A stretch of 59,567 bases of DNA, taken from contig JACIYT010000016.1 of assembly GCA_014359765.1 (NCBI GenBank), forward strand, positions 1 through 59,567, read 5' to 3'. This DNA comes from Roseovarius sp. GTDB taxonomy: Bacteria > Pseudomonadota > Alphaproteobacteria > Rhodobacterales > Rhodobacteraceae. The position numbers and the translations under genes were made by a program. This document shows, piece by piece, positions 1 to 9,833 of the stretch (the stretch's first letter is position 1; the number at the start of each line of letters is the position of its first letter). The notes beneath the pieces were generated by a model. That model worked only from the letters and a program-made list of their open reading frames with translations, was not told where the DNA came from and ran no database searches.

Positions 1-100
1 CCACAAGCGCGATCGTCAGGATGTCGAGAAGGTCATGGCGCTGCGCATTCCCGCAGCGCGGGTCGGGTATCTCGCGAAAGATCGTGATCAGCGACGGCAT
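1..100 (-). CDS. ISAs1 family transposase, N-terminal fragment
   Basis: Thirty-three codons are visible from an ATG at 100 before the window ends. The translation starts MPSLITIFREIPDPRCGNAQ and continues RHDLLDILTIALV. The IPDPR, then RHxLLDILTIAL pattern is the hallmark N-terminal domain found in front of the DDE catalytic domain of ISAs1 (H-repeat-like) transposases. A good ribosome binding site (GGAGGAAT) precedes the ATG. The catalytic residues would lie outside the window, so I cannot say whether the gene is intact. It lies directly downstream of adk, where rpsM and the alpha operon would normally follow in this group. Confidence 0.65.
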   Translation of the reverse strand, partial: MPSLITIFREIPDPRCGNAQRHDLLDILTIALV

Positions 101-182
101 CGGATTCCTCCATCCAGGCAACCCCAGAAGAATCCACATCACCCCGCCGCGCCAGCGCTATTTCTCAAATGCGATTCCCCTG
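1..182 (-). mobile_element. End of an ISAs1-type insertion sequence (truncated by the window edge)
   Basis: The first 100 bases encode the N-terminus of an ISAs1-type transposase on the minus strand. About 80 bases upstream of its start, the minus strand reads CAGGGGAATCGCATTTGAGA from position 182. This is a plausible terminal inverted repeat, 17 bases past the adk stop codon. The other end and the target duplication lie outside the window, so the boundary is inferred and not proven. Confidence 0.5.
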
Positions 183-198
183 CTTCAAGCTCCTTCGG

Positions 199-773
199 TC
201 ATCTGTCGAGCACCGCCGCGATCGCGGCCCGCACCTCGTCGATCGTGCCGAGCCCGTCGATCGAGGTGAGCTTGCCCCTGGCATGGTAATAGCCGATGAG
301 CGGCGCGGTCTTCTTGTAATACTCCATGAGGCGGTGGCGCACGGCCTCCTCGTTGTCATCGGCGCGCACCGGCTGGCCCGCGGCGCGCGCCTCCTCGGCG
401 CGGCCGACGATGCGGCGCACCAGCGTTTCATCATCCACCCGCAGCTCGATCACCGAATCGAGCGTCTCGCCCTGTTCCGCAAGCAGCGCCTCGAGCGCAT
501 CGGCCTGCGCCAGCGTCCGCGGGAAGCCGTCGAAGATGAAGCCGCCGGCCCTCTCGCCCTGGAGCCGCTCGCGGATCAGGCCGATCACGATCTCGTCGGT
601 CACCAGATCGCCGCGTGCCATCACATCGGCCACGATCCGGCCCATTTCGGTGCCGCTGTCGCGCGCCGCGCGCAGCATGTCCCCGGTGGAAAGCTGGATC
701 ATGCCCCGGCTCTCGACCAGATGTTGCGCCTGCGTGCCCTTGCCCGCGCCGGGCGGTCCGAGAAGGATGATGT

Positions 774-777
<4 letters not shown>
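199..777 (-). CDS. adk: Adenylate kinase
   Basis: Cytoplasmic enzyme that interconverts ATP + AMP and 2 ADP to balance adenine nucleotides. The 192-aa product opens with the P-loop GPPGAGKGT (residues 7-15) and has the AMP-site segment QLSTGDMLR, the DGFPRT motif and an arginine-rich RRIVGR segment. It is the short form: where long forms carry a zinc- or hydrogen-bonded LID of about 30 residues, only a brief loop is present. Its ATG overlaps the secY stop by four bases (ATGA), the translationally coupled order found in the bacterial spc operon. An insertion sequence follows it, so its usual downstream ribosomal neighbours are displaced. Identification is secure. Confidence 0.97.
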
Positions 778-2141
<1,364 letters not shown>

Positions 2142-2224
2142 GCGAGGGTCTCTTTCATGTGCGAGCGCCGCCAGAACCGGTTTTCGGCTCGGGCGGCGTC
2201 ATCGGAAAACCTGAGGCCTATGTA

Positions 2225-2242
2225 AGCGGGCGCTGGCCCGCT
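2225..2242 (-). other. Intergenic hairpin between rplO and secY
   Basis: A perfect 7-bp inverted repeat (AGCGGGC, 4-base loop, GCCCGCT) lies just after the rplO stop. No T-run follows on the minus strand, so it is more likely an mRNA processing or stability element than a full terminator. Confidence 0.4.
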
Positions 2243-2251
2243 CACAACCTC

Positions 2252-2725
2252 TTATTCGGCGTCCTGCGCCACCGTGACCGAGAGCGTGCCGCCGGCCTTT
2301 GCCACCGCATCGACCGCGGATTTCGAGGCGCCGGTCACCGCGATGTCGAGCTTGCCGGTCACCTCGCCCTTGGCCAGAACGCGGATCCCGTCGAGCCTGC
2401 GACGCACGAGGCCCGAGGCGACGAGCACCTCTTCGGTGATCGGCTGGGCGGCGTCGATCTTGCCGGCATCGACGAATTTCTGGATCAGGCCGAGATTGAC
2501 CACCGCGTAGGATTTGCGGTTCGGCTTGGTAAAGCCGCGTTTCGGCAGGCGCTGATAGAGCGGCATCTGCCCGCCCTCATAGCCCCCGATCGCCACGCCC
2601 GAGCGGGATTTCTGGCCCTTGATGCCGCGCCCGCCGGTCTTGCCCTTGCCCGAGCCGGGGCCCCGGCCGATCCGCTTCTTGCGCCGCGTCGCGCCCTCGT
2701 TGTCACGAAGTTCGTGCAGTTTCAT
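2252..2725 (-). CDS. rplO: 50S ribosomal protein L15 (uL15)
   Basis: Structural protein of the large ribosomal subunit. The 157-aa product starts [18 protein letters not shown] and runs into the glycine-rich loop [15 protein letters not shown] followed by KGQKSR and FEGGQMPL-like ([17 protein letters not shown]) segments, all diagnostic of L15. The ATG at 2725 is chosen over an upstream in-frame ATG because it matches the family N-terminus and has an AGGAG ribosome binding site nine bases ahead. Unusually, rpsE and rpmD do not precede it. Instead there is a 187-base gap and a divergent gene, and a promoter of its own is visible. Confidence 0.97.
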   Translation of the reverse strand: MKLHELRDNEGATRRKKRIGRGPGSGKGKTGGRGIKGQKSRSGVAIGGYEGGQMPLYQRLPKRGFTKPNRKSYAVVNLGLIQKFVDAGKIDAAQPITEEVLVASGLVRRRLDGIRVLAKGEVTGKLDIAVTGASKSAVDAVAKAGGTLSVTVAQDAE

Positions 2726-2818
2726 TGTCGCTTCTCCTGGCCGGATGCGACCCCCAGCGACGGATGGGCCGACCACGGCATGATGGTGGATGTCTGCGGC
2801 CACGCTGGCCACCGGGGG

Positions 2819-2847
2819 CGTATAGACGCCTTGCGCGCGGCGATCAA
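2819..2847 (-). promoter_or_regulatory. Probable sigma-70 type promoter for rplO-secY-adk
   Basis: On the minus strand a TTGATC -35 box (2842-2847) and a TATACG -10 box (2819-2824) are separated by exactly 17 bases, about 95 bases upstream of the rplO ATG. This fits an operon that has lost its usual upstream ribosomal genes and needs its own promoter. It was found by inspection only. Confidence 0.5.
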
Positions 2848-2912
2848 TAGCCGATCGGGCGCGGCCCGCTTCACACCTTCACACCCGCCCCGTCCCGTGG
2901 CAGCATGGCACG

Positions 2913-3578
2913 ATGACGCCGCGCCTTCCGAAATACCGCCGCCGCATGTTGGCCCGGACCGCCCTTGTTCTGGGGCTCATCCTCGCGACGTTGCTGCCCC
3001 CCGCAGGCACAGCCGCCCGGGAGGCGGCCCGTGACACCCCCGAACAGGCCGAACAGGCCGGGCGCGAAAACCCGCCCCGCACGGGCCTTCTGTGGCGACG
3101 CAGCAGCCTGCCCGCGATCTTTCCGCTCCAGATCCGGACCGCGCCGGGCCGGGGCTATCACGTCACGCTCCGTCACGAGACGACCGGGCACCCGACGCTC
3201 GCGGCCTATATCAACGGCGGCGATTTCTTTCGCGTCCTCGTCCCCCCCGGCAGCTACAGGCTGCATGTCGCCCATGGCGTGCAATGGCAGGACGAAGCGA
3301 CCCTCTTCGGCCCCCGCACCCGGTTTTTCGTGCTGGACAGGCCCTTGCTCTTCCGGACGCGCGGCATCGGCACCAGGGCCGGCCATCTCGTGGACCTGCG
3401 CGCCCTGGCCGAATCCCGGCAGGCGAGCGCGGTGATGCCGCTGGAGATCTGCCAGCGCTACGGGATGGACCCGACCGACTGGGGGCTGTCCTCGCCGGCC
3501 TTCCAGCCGGTGCCCTTCGACCCCAACGCGCCGCGCCTGCGGCTGCGCTTCAGCGTCCGGCAACGGCTCTGCGACTGA
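2913..3578 (+). CDS. Exported protein of unknown function
   Basis: I do not recognise a named family. The 221-aa product has a basic N-terminus (PRLPKYRRRMLAR) and a hydrophobic stretch (ALVLGLILATLLPPAGTAA, residues about 16-34) that reads as a Sec signal peptide, so the rest should be periplasmic. Residues 35-60 are charged and proline-rich. The middle contains GGDFFRVLVPPGSYRLHVAHG, which resembles the short beta-sandwich strands of carboxypeptidase-regulatory-like folds. Two cysteines near the C-terminus (EICQRY and RLCD) could form a disulfide. It is divergent from rplO and convergent with pyk. A later start at the second ATG (2946) is possible. Confidence 0.7.
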   Translation: MTPRLPKYRRRMLARTALVLGLILATLLPPAGTAAREAARDTPEQAEQAGRENPPRTGLLWRRSSLPAIFPLQIRTAPGRGYHVTLRHETTGHPTLAAYINGGDFFRVLVPPGSYRLHVAHGVQWQDEATLFGPRTRFFVLDRPLLFRTRGIGTRAGHLVDLRALAESRQASAVMPLEICQRYGMDPTDWGLSSPAFQPVPFDPNAPRLRLRFSVRQRLCD

Positions 3579-3582
3579 CGCG

Positions 3583-3606
3583 GCCGAGGCCGCAGGCAGC
3601 CTCGGC
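3583..3606. terminator. Possible bidirectional terminator between the exported-protein gene and pyk
   Basis: An 8-bp perfect stem (GCCGAGGC / GCCTCGGC) with an 8-base loop fills the 28-base gap between two convergent genes. There is no T-run, so the call rests on position and stem strength. Confidence 0.4.
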
Positions 3607-5052
3607 TCAGCCCGGATCGGTGGCGTAGATCAGGCTTTCCTTGCAGGGCGCCACGCGCAGGATATTGGTGGTTCCCGGCACGTTGAAGGGCACCCCCGCC
3701 GTGACCACGATCTGATCGGTTTCCCGGGCATAGCCCTGGGCGCGCGCGGCGCGCGCGGCGGTGATCACCGCCATCTTGAAGCGGGTGAGATCCCCGGTCA
3801 TCACGCAGTTGACGCCCCAGGTCAGCGCCAGCCGCCGCGCCGTCGTGCGCAGGCTGGTCAGGCCGATGATCGGCACATGCGGTCGCTCCCGCGCGGTCAG
3901 CAGCGCGGTGGTCCCCGATTCGGTATAGCAGCAGATCGCCTTGATATCGGTGGTCTCGGCGATCTCGCGCGCGGCCACCACGATCGCATCGGCGACGCTC
4001 TGGCGGTTGACGCGGCGGCTGGCCTCGATCTCCTCGCGGTAGGTCGGATCGCTCTCGACCTCGCGGGCGACATTGTCCATGGTCCTCACTGCCTCGACCG
4101 GGTATTGCCCCGCCGCCGATTCCGCCGAGAGCATGATCGCGTCCGACCCCTCGTAGATCGCGGTGGCCACGTCCGAAACCTCGGCGCGCGTCGGCATGGG
4201 CGATTCGATCATCGATTCGAGCATCTGGGTCGCCACGATCACCGGTTTCGCCGCCGCGCGACAGCGCCGCACCAGCCGCTTCTGGATCGGCGGCACGTTC
4301 TGCACCGGCAGTTCCACACCCAGATCGCCACGCGCCACCATGATCCCGTCGGAAACCGCGAGAATATCGTCAAAACATTTCACCGCCGCCGGCTTCTCGA
4401 TCTTGGACAGGATCGCCGCGCGCCCGCGCGCCAGCGCGCGCGCCTCGTTCACATCCTCGGGCCGCTGCACGAAGCTGAGCGCGAGCCAGTCCACCCCCAG
4501 ATCGCAGACGAATTCCAGATCGGCGCGGTCCTTGTCCGAGAGCGCCGCCAGCGGCAGCACCACATCGGGCACGTTGACCCCCTTGCGGTTGGAAATGGTG
4601 CCGCCCACCACCACCTCGCAGGCGGCGAAATCGGGGCCGCAATCGCGCACGCGCAAACGGATCTTGCCGTCATTGACCAGAAGCTGCGCGCCCGGCTCGA
4701 GGGCTGCGAAGATCTCGGGATGGGGCAGGCAGACGCGCGTCGCATCGCCCTCGGCCTCGTCGAGATCGAGCCGGAAATGCGCGCCCTCGATCAGCTCCTC
4801 CTCGCCGCGCGCGAAGGCCCCCACCCGCAGCTTCGGCCCCTGAAGATCGGCGAGAATGGCGATCGGGCTGTCGAGCTCGTCCTCGATGCGCCGGATGATC
4901 GCATGGCGCGCGGCGATCTCGTCATGGCTGCCATGGCTCATGTTCAGGCGGAACACATCCGCGCCGGCCTCGTGCAGGGCGCGGATGGTGTCGTAATCCG
5001 ACGAGGCCGGGCCAAGCGTGGCCACGATCTTGACTTTGCGGTGGCGTCTCAT
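3607..5052 (-). CDS. pyk: Pyruvate kinase
   Basis: Catalyses phosphoenolpyruvate + ADP to pyruvate + ATP, the last glycolytic step. The 481-aa product starts MRRHRKVKIVATLGPASSDY and carries the barrel motifs FRLNMSHGSHDE, ILADLQGPKLRVG, the catalytic-lysine segment AILSKIEKPAAV, MVARGDLGVELP, PVIVATQMLESMIESPMPTRAEVSDVATA and SAESAAGQYPVEAV, with a C-terminal allosteric domain ending in YATDPG. The ATG at 5052 has a GGAGAG ribosome binding site and gives normal family length; the open frame upstream is antisense to the next gene. It is transcribed alone and divergently from the amidohydrolase gene. Confidence 0.97.
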   Translation of the reverse strand: MRRHRKVKIVATLGPASSDYDTIRALHEAGADVFRLNMSHGSHDEIAARHAIIRRIEDELDSPIAILADLQGPKLRVGAFARGEEELIEGAHFRLDLDEAEGDATRVCLPHPEIFAALEPGAQLLVNDGKIRLRVRDCGPDFAACEVVVGGTISNRKGVNVPDVVLPLAALSDKDRADLEFVCDLGVDWLALSFVQRPEDVNEARALARGRAAILSKIEKPAAVKCFDDILAVSDGIMVARGDLGVELPVQNVPPIQKRLVRRCRAAAKPVIVATQMLESMIESPMPTRAEVSDVATAIYEGSDAIMLSAESAAGQYPVEAVRTMDNVAREVESDPTYREEIEASRRVNRQSVADAIVVAAREIAETTDIKAICCYTESGTTALLTARERPHVPIIGLTSLRTTARRLALTWGVNCVMTGDLTRFKMAVITAARAARAQGYARETDQIVVTAGVPFNVPGTTNILRVAPCKESLIYATDPG

Positions 5053-5163
5053 CTGCTCTCCTTCGCGCCCGGACAGGTCGGCGTTATCGCTAACGCGCCG
5101 CCCGCCCGGCTTATGACCCAATTCCCTTTTCCCGACAACCGTCGTAGAGCGAAGCACCAGACA

Positions 5164-5910
5164 ATGCCAACCCGGATCATGTATCAGCCATATCACATCG
5201 AGGGCGCCGCGCGCCCCTCCCGCTGGCTCGTGACCTGCGATCACGCCCGCAACACCGTGCCCGATTTCGTGAACGGCGGCAGCCTCGGGATTGCGCCCGA
5301 AGACATGGCACGCCACATCGCCTATGACGTGGGCGCAGAGGGGCTGGCGCGGGCGCTCGCCGATACGCTCGCAGCGCCGCTCATTGCCACGAATTTCTCC
5401 CGCCTCGTCATCGACCCCAATCGCGGCGAGGACGACCCCACCCTGGTGATGAAGCTCTATGACGGCACGGTGATCCCCGCCAACCGCCACGTCACGGATG
5501 AGGATGTCGCGCTTCGCCTCAACCGGCTCTACCGCCCCTATCACACGGCACTGGCCGATCTGGCCGCACGGCGCGCCGATACCGCGATCCTCGCCGTGCA
5601 CAGCTTCACCCCGCAGCTGCGCAACCGCCCCCCGCGCCCCTGGCATATCGGCCTGCTCTACGCCGCCGATACCCGGCTGGCCAGACCGCTGCTCGCGCGC
5701 CTGCGCGCCGAGCCCGACCTGTGCACAGGCGATAACGAGCCCTATGGCGGCCACCTGCCCGGCGACAGCATCGCCCGCCACGCCATCGCCCACGGGCGGC
5801 CCAATATCCTGATCGAGCTGCGCAACGACCTCATCGCCACGCCCGCGCAACAACAGGCCTGGGCCGCGCGCCTCGCACCGATGCTGGACGAGGCGCTCGC
5901 CCATGTCTGA
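5164..5910 (+). CDS. N-formylglutamate amidohydrolase family protein
   Basis: Zinc-dependent hydrolase family whose reference member releases formate from N-formyl-L-glutamate in histidine degradation; many members act on other N-acyl amino acids. The 248-aa product shows the family marks: VTCDHARNTVP (metal ligands D-H), SRLVIDPNRGEDDP, LNRLYRPYH, AVHSFTP, and the late LIELRNDLI glutamate. There are no hut genes nearby, so the physiological substrate is open. Start choice is uncertain: ATGs at 5113, 5164 and 5179 are in frame and none has a strong ribosome binding site. I use 5164 because it gives a length typical of relatives. Confidence 0.85.
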   Translation: MPTRIMYQPYHIEGAARPSRWLVTCDHARNTVPDFVNGGSLGIAPEDMARHIAYDVGAEGLARALADTLAAPLIATNFSRLVIDPNRGEDDPTLVMKLYDGTVIPANRHVTDEDVALRLNRLYRPYHTALADLAARRADTAILAVHSFTPQLRNRPPRPWHIGLLYAADTRLARPLLARLRAEPDLCTGDNEPYGGHLPGDSIARHAIAHGRPNILIELRNDLIATPAQQQAWAARLAPMLDEALAHV

Positions 5911-5968
5911 CCCCTTGCGCCGCGGCGCCCGAACCCCCATCCTCAGGGCCTGACGAAGGGAGAGAGCC

Positions 5969-6283
5969 ATGGACGACCGGACCCGCATCGAACTCGAGGC
6001 CGCCGCCTTCCGCAAGCTGCGCCATCACCTGATGGAAAAGCGCACCGATGTGCAGAATATCGACCTGATGAACCTCGCGGGCTTCTGCCGCAACTGCCTC
6101 TCGCGCTGGTATCAGGAGGCCGCGCACGCGCACGGCATCGAGATGAGCAAGGACGAGGCGCGCGAGATCTTCTACGGGATGCCCTATCCCGAGTGGAAAT
6201 CGCGCCACCAGACCGATGCCGATGCCGAGAAACGCACCGCCTTCGAGGCCGCCTTTGCCGCCAATGTGGGCGACAAGGGCTGA
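5969..6283 (+). CDS. DUF1244 family protein
   Basis: Small conserved alphaproteobacterial protein with no assigned function. The 104-aa product has the core that marks the family: KLRHHLMEKRTDVQNIDLMN, then a FCRNCLSRWY motif with two cysteines spaced CxxC, then EIFYGMPYPEWKS. The CxxC pair suggests metal binding or redox activity, but this is inference. The ATG at 5969 has a GGGAGAG ribosome binding site. It lies 58 bases after the amidohydrolase gene on the same strand and may be co-transcribed with it. Confidence 0.9.
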   Translation: MDDRTRIELEAAAFRKLRHHLMEKRTDVQNIDLMNLAGFCRNCLSRWYQEAAHAHGIEMSKDEAREIFYGMPYPEWKSRHQTDADAEKRTAFEAAFAANVGDKG

Positions 6284-6363
6284 GCACGGCTTCATCTTTC
6301 CGAAAATACTCGAATCCGGCCTCTGCCACGCGGCACGCGGCTGCGGGCGGATCGCGGAGATGT

Positions 6364-6397
6364 CACCCGGCCGCCCTTGAAGCGCAGCCGCCGGGTG
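6364..6397 (+). other. Stem-loop in the leader of the serine dehydratase gene
   Basis: An 8-bp perfect inverted repeat (CACCCGGC / GCCGGGTG) with an 18-base loop lies 53 bases upstream of the sdaA start. It could be the terminator of the preceding pair of genes or a leader structure. No known riboswitch consensus was recognised, and no T-run follows. Confidence 0.3.
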
Positions 6398-6449
6398 CGT
6401 AGCTCTGATCCTGTGCGGCGCGAGCGGACGCACTGGGGGGAGGCGCGCG

Positions 6450-7823
6450 ATGTTCCTGTCGGTTTTCGAGATGTTCAAGGTCGGGATCGGCCCGTCCTCG
6501 TCGCACACGATGGGGCCGATGCTGGCCGCCGCGCGCTTTCTCGAGCGGATGCGCGCGGAGCCCTTTCACTATGCCGGGCTCAGGGGCTCGCTGCACGGCT
6601 CGCTCGCCCATACCGGGGTGGGGCACGCGAGCGACCGGGCGACGATTCTGGGCCTCGCGGGGTTCGTGCCCGAAACCTATGATCACGACCGCGCCGAGGC
6701 CACGCTCGAGGCGATCCGCGCGAGCCACACGATCACGCCGCCCGATCTGCCCACGCTCAAATTCAGCCCCAGGAACGATCTGATCTTCGATTTCGGCCCC
6801 AACCTGCCCGGCCACCCCAACGGCCTGATCCTCATGGCCACCGACTCGCAGGGCGACGTGCTCTTGCAGGAGACCTATTATTCGATCGGTGGCGGTTTCG
6901 TGATGACCGAGGCAGAACTTGCCGCAGGCAAGGCGACCGAAGAGGGCCCGCCCGTGCCCTATCCGTTCAAGACCGCCGCCGAGATGCTCGACATGGCCGA
7001 ACGCTCAGGCCGGACCATCGCCGCGATGAAGCGCGCCAACGAGATCGCGCGGCACGGCGCTGACGGGCTGGACGCGGGCCTCACGCGGATCTGGCAGGCG
7101 ATGAACGCCTGTATCGAGCGCGGGCTTGCCGGCGAAGGCACGTTGCCCGGCGGCCTGGGCGTCCGGCGCCGCGCCAGGGGTATCCGCGACGCGCTCGAGG
7201 CCGAGCGCGGCACCAACCTTGCCGCGCCGCACCGGATCAACGACTGGATCAGCGCCTATGCCATGGCCGTGAACGAGGAGAACGCCGCCGGCGGACAGGT
7301 GGTGACCGCGCCGACCAACGGCGCGGCCGGCGTGGTGCCCGCCGTGATCCGCTACTGGCGCGATCATGTGCCCGGCGCGCAGGAGGGGCGGGTGGCGGAA
7401 TTCCTGCTCACCGCCGCCGCGATCGGTGGGCTGGTGAAATTCAACGCCTCGATCTCGGGCGCCGAGGCGGGCTGTCAGGCGGAGGTGGGCAGCGCCTCGG
7501 CCATGGCTGCCGCCGGGCTCTGCGCAGTGATGGGCGGCACGCCGCGGCAGATCGAGAACGCCGCCGAGATCGCGCTCGAGCATCACCTCGGCATGACCTG
7601 CGACCCGGTGCGCGGCCTCGTTCAGGTGCCCTGCATCGAGCGCAACGCCCTCGGCGCGATCAAGGCCGTCTCGGCCGCCTCGCTCGCGCTGCATGGTGAC
7701 GGCAGCCATTTCGTGCCGCTCGACGCCTGCATCGAGACCATGCGCCAGACCGGCCAGGACATGAGCGCGAGATACAAGGAGACCGCGCTCGGTGGCCTTG
7801 CGGTCAATGTGCCCAATTGCTGA
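6450..7823 (+). CDS. sdaA: L-serine ammonia-lyase (L-serine dehydratase), iron-sulfur type, single chain
   Basis: Converts L-serine to pyruvate and ammonia using a [4Fe-4S] cluster rather than PLP. The 457-aa product joins the beta-like N-terminal domain ([24 protein letters not shown]) and the alpha-like catalytic domain in one chain, as in the Escherichia coli SdaA/SdaB type. The cluster cysteines are visible in [16 protein letters not shown] (near residue 341), MTCDPVRG (near 384) and VQVPCIERN (near 395), together with [14 protein letters not shown]. The ATG at 6450 has a GGGGGAGG ribosome binding site nine bases ahead. Pyruvate kinase is encoded nearby, but no operon link is evident. Confidence 0.96.
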   Translation: MFLSVFEMFKVGIGPSSSHTMGPMLAAARFLERMRAEPFHYAGLRGSLHGSLAHTGVGHASDRATILGLAGFVPETYDHDRAEATLEAIRASHTITPPDLPTLKFSPRNDLIFDFGPNLPGHPNGLILMATDSQGDVLLQETYYSIGGGFVMTEAELAAGKATEEGPPVPYPFKTAAEMLDMAERSGRTIAAMKRANEIARHGADGLDAGLTRIWQAMNACIERGLAGEGTLPGGLGVRRRARGIRDALEAERGTNLAAPHRINDWISAYAMAVNEENAAGGQVVTAPTNGAAGVVPAVIRYWRDHVPGAQEGRVAEFLLTAAAIGGLVKFNASISGAEAGCQAEVGSASAMAAAGLCAVMGGTPRQIENAAEIALEHHLGMTCDPVRGLVQVPCIERNALGAIKAVSAASLALHGDGSHFVPLDACIETMRQTGQDMSARYKETALGGLAVNVPNC

Positions 7824-7829
7824 GGCGCG

Positions 7830-8210
7830 TCAGTCGATCTGTCGCCCCGGCAGGACCTCGAACGGCTCCAGCCGGTCGCCATTGACCCAGGCCAGCTCGC
7901 CCGCCGGGGTTCGCACCAGCGCAAAGGGCAGCCATCCCGTCCCGCGCCACCAGCTCTCGAAATCGTTGGTGTCGGGATTGGCCCGCCAGCGCCCCTCGTC
8001 ACGCCTGCCATCCCCGGCGACATGGACCGTGGTGCCGTCGGGGGCGAAATACTGGCGATAGGGCGTGCCGGACCAGGTGCCGGAAATCGTGTTGCCGGTC
8101 AGAAGCGCCTCGATCTCGGGCGCGCGCAGCGGCACGTTGGCCGCCCGCGCTGGCAGCGCCGCCACCAGCAGCGCCGCCACCAGCAGGCCGGACAGAGACC
8201 GTCGGTTCAT
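7830..8210 (-). CDS. Small exported protein of unknown function
   Basis: The 126-aa product begins MNRRSLSGLLVAALLVAALPARA, a clear signal peptide with an ALPARA cleavage region, so the mature protein of about 100 residues should be periplasmic. The mature part contains LLTGNTISGTWSGTPYRQYFAPDGTT and DEGRWRANPDTNDFESWWR. This tryptophan-rich pattern recurs in small uncharacterised alphaproteobacterial proteins, but I cannot name the family. The ATG at 8210 is preferred over 8237 because it starts right at the signal peptide and follows a GGGAGA site. It is convergent with sdaA, with six bases between the stops. Confidence 0.7.
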   Translation of the reverse strand: MNRRSLSGLLVAALLVAALPARAANVPLRAPEIEALLTGNTISGTWSGTPYRQYFAPDGTTVHVAGDGRRDEGRWRANPDTNDFESWWRGTGWLPFALVRTPAGELAWVNGDRLEPFEVLPGRQID

Positions 8211-8288
8211 GGCAATCTCCCGTTGAATGCATTTCACTATGGCAAATTCCGCAACACGATGCGACTCGATTCCCGAAATCGCGCTGCA

Positions 8289-9548
8289 TCAGGCCGGCGC
8301 GATGAGAATGGCGCGGAAATCGTTGACATTGGTCCGCGTCGGCCCCGTCACCACCTGTCCGCCGATCGCGCCGAAGAACCCGTGCGCGTCATTGCGCATG
8401 AGCGCGGCCTCCGGGTCCACCCCCGCCGCGCGCGCGCGCATCAGCGTCTGCGGCCCGATCACCGCTCCGGCCACCTCCGCCGCGCCATCGACCCCGTCGG
8501 TGTCGCAGGCCAGCGCGTGGATGCCCGGCGCCCCGTCGAGGGCCAGCGCCAGCGCCAGCGCGTATTCCGCGTTCGGCCCGCCCACCCCGTCGCCGCGCCG
8601 CGTCACCGTCAGCTCGCCCCCCGACAGCATGACCACGGGCGCATCGCCCGGCCGCAATCCCGCCTGCCGCGTGCGCGCGCGCAGGGCGTGTTCGCGCGCC
8701 ACCTCGCGCGCCTCGCCCTCCAGAGCGTCGCCGAGAATCTCGGTCCGCAACCCCGCATCGCGCGCCATCTCCGCCGCCGCCGCCAGCGATTGCGACGGGG
8801 CGGCAAGGATCACATTCGCCACCCGCGAGAGCCGCACATCCCCCGGCGCAACCACCCCCGATTGCCCCGCGAGCACCGCCGCCGCCGCAGGCGGCAGGGC
8901 GATGCCATGGCGCGCGGCGATTGCGCGGGCATCGGCGGGCGTGCTCGCCTCGCCCACCGTGGGGCCAGAGCCGATCATGCCGGGATCGTCGCCCGGCACA
9001 TCCGAAATCAGCAGCGCCAGCATCCGCGCGGGCCAGGCGGCGGCGGCGAGCTGCCCGCCCTTCACCCGGCTCAGATGCTTGCGCAGCACGTTCATCTGCC
9101 CGATCGGCGCCCCGGATGCCAGCAGGGCGGCGTTCACCGCCTGCTTGTCGGCCAGCGTCATGGCACCCGCCGGCTGCACCATGAGCGCCGAGGCCCCCCC
9201 CGAGATGAGCGCCAGCACCATATCGCCCGCGCCCAGCCCCGCGAGCAGCCGCAGCATCCGCGCCGTGGCCGCCATCCCGGCGGCATCGGGCACCGGATGG
9301 GCGGCCTCGACGATCTCGATGCCCTGGCAGGGCCGGGCATAGCCGTAGCGCGTGATCACAAGCCCCTCGCACGGGCCCCAGGCCGCCTCGACCGCCTCGG
9401 CCATGCGCGCGCTCGCCTTGCCCGCGCCGATCACCACCACGCGGCCCTCGGGGCGCGGGGGCAGATGCGCGGCGAGGCCCTGCATCGGGTCGGCCACGGC
9501 CACGGCGCGCGCGAAAAGGCTGCGCAGCAGGGTCTCGGGATCGGTCAT
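8289..9548 (-). CDS. Glycerate 2-kinase (MOFRL family, TtuD/GckA type)
   Basis: Phosphorylates D-glycerate to 2-phosphoglycerate, feeding glyoxylate, serine or tartrate carbon into lower glycolysis. The 419-aa product has the N-terminal DUF4147 domain (VVVIGAGKASARMAEAVE near residue 37; AHPVPD; LALISGGASALM near 115) and the C-terminal MOFRL domain (VMLSGGELTVTRRGDGVGGPNAEYALALA; ACDTDGVDGAAEVAGAVI). The ATG at 9548 starts the conserved part; a short upstream extension is open but not needed. The enolase substrate it makes links it logically to the pyk and serine dehydratase genes nearby, although they are not in one operon. Confidence 0.93.
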   Translation of the reverse strand: MTDPETLLRSLFARAVAVADPMQGLAAHLPPRPEGRVVVIGAGKASARMAEAVEAAWGPCEGLVITRYGYARPCQGIEIVEAAHPVPDAAGMAATARMLRLLAGLGAGDMVLALISGGASALMVQPAGAMTLADKQAVNAALLASGAPIGQMNVLRKHLSRVKGGQLAAAAWPARMLALLISDVPGDDPGMIGSGPTVGEASTPADARAIAARHGIALPPAAAAVLAGQSGVVAPGDVRLSRVANVILAAPSQSLAAAAEMARDAGLRTEILGDALEGEAREVAREHALRARTRQAGLRPGDAPVVMLSGGELTVTRRGDGVGGPNAEYALALALALDGAPGIHALACDTDGVDGAAEVAGAVIGPQTLMRARAAGVDPEAALMRNDAHGFFGAIGGQVVTGPTRTNVNDFRAILIAPA

Positions 9549-9634
9549 GGGCTGGGTCTCCTGCACGGGGCGCGCGCCACCGACGGCGCGACGAGGCTAG
9601 CGCGGGCGCGCGCCGTGCAAAAGGGAAGATGCGC

Positions 9635-9668
9635 AAAAAAAGGGCCGTGCCACATCACCGGCACCGGC
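9635..9668 (-). terminator. Rho-independent terminator of the ccaF1-CcsR operon
   Basis: On the minus strand an imperfect GC-rich stem (GCCGGTGCC against GGCACGGC, one bulged G) with an 8-base loop is followed by CC and seven consecutive T residues. It sits just after the last of the four CcsR hairpins. Confidence 0.75.
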
Positions 9669-9677
9669 AAGACAGAA

Positions 9678-9715
9678 AAGCGGCGACCCCAGGGAGGAGG
9701 AGGGGGCCGCCGCTT
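9678..9715 (-). ncRNA. ccsR4: CcsR4-like small RNA hairpin (CCUCCUCCC loop)
   Basis: The minus-strand RNA folds into a 13-bp stem (9703-9715 with 9678-9690) closed by the loop CUCCUCCUCCCU and followed by UUUUCU. One stem position is a G-U pair in the minus-strand RNA but would be a C-A mismatch on the plus strand, which fixes the transcribed strand. Its loop matches the other three copies, and it is the most distal copy from the DUF1127 gene. In Rhodobacter sphaeroides the equivalent CcsR RNAs are stress-induced and processed from the ccaF1 transcript. Confidence 0.85.
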
Positions 9716-9727
9716 CCTGACACGTCC

Positions 9728-9751
9728 GGCCCCAGGGAGGAGGAGGGGGCC
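9728..9751 (-). ncRNA. ccsR3: CcsR3-like small RNA hairpin (CCUCCUCCC loop)
   Basis: A 6-bp GC stem (GGCCCC / GGGGCC) presents a 12-base loop CUCCUCCUCCCU in the minus-strand RNA. The stem is the shortest of the four, but the loop is identical to copy 4. A separate 7-bp hairpin (9765-9781) lies between this copy and the next one toward the DUF1127 gene. Confidence 0.8.
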
Positions 9752-9793
9752 TTTCGCGATCTTGCGGGATCGGTGATCCCGGTCTTGCGGCCG

Positions 9794-9823
9794 CGGGCTC
9801 CTGGGAGGAGGAGAGGGAGCCCG
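9794..9823 (-). ncRNA. ccsR2: CcsR2-like small RNA hairpin (CCUCCUCCC loop)
   Basis: An 8-bp perfect stem (CGGGCTCC / GGAGCCCG) encloses a 14-base loop reading CUCUCCUCCUCCCA in the minus-strand RNA. The stem sequence is unrelated to the other copies while the CCUCCUCCC core is kept, which is covariation expected of a functional loop. Confidence 0.82.
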
Positions 9824-9833
9824 GGACCGTCTC

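Noticed and set aside
3607..6015. Extended pyruvate kinase frame of 802 codons
   Set aside because: The part upstream of 5052 is antisense to the amidohydrolase gene; pyruvate kinase homology starts at MRRHRKVKIVATLGP with a proper ribosome binding site.
6284..6320. TTCATCTTTCCGAAAATACTC-like stretch after the DUF1244 gene
   Set aside because: I have the impression that this sequence recurs between genes in Rhodobacterales, but only one copy is visible here and I cannot support a function, so it is not listed as a feature.
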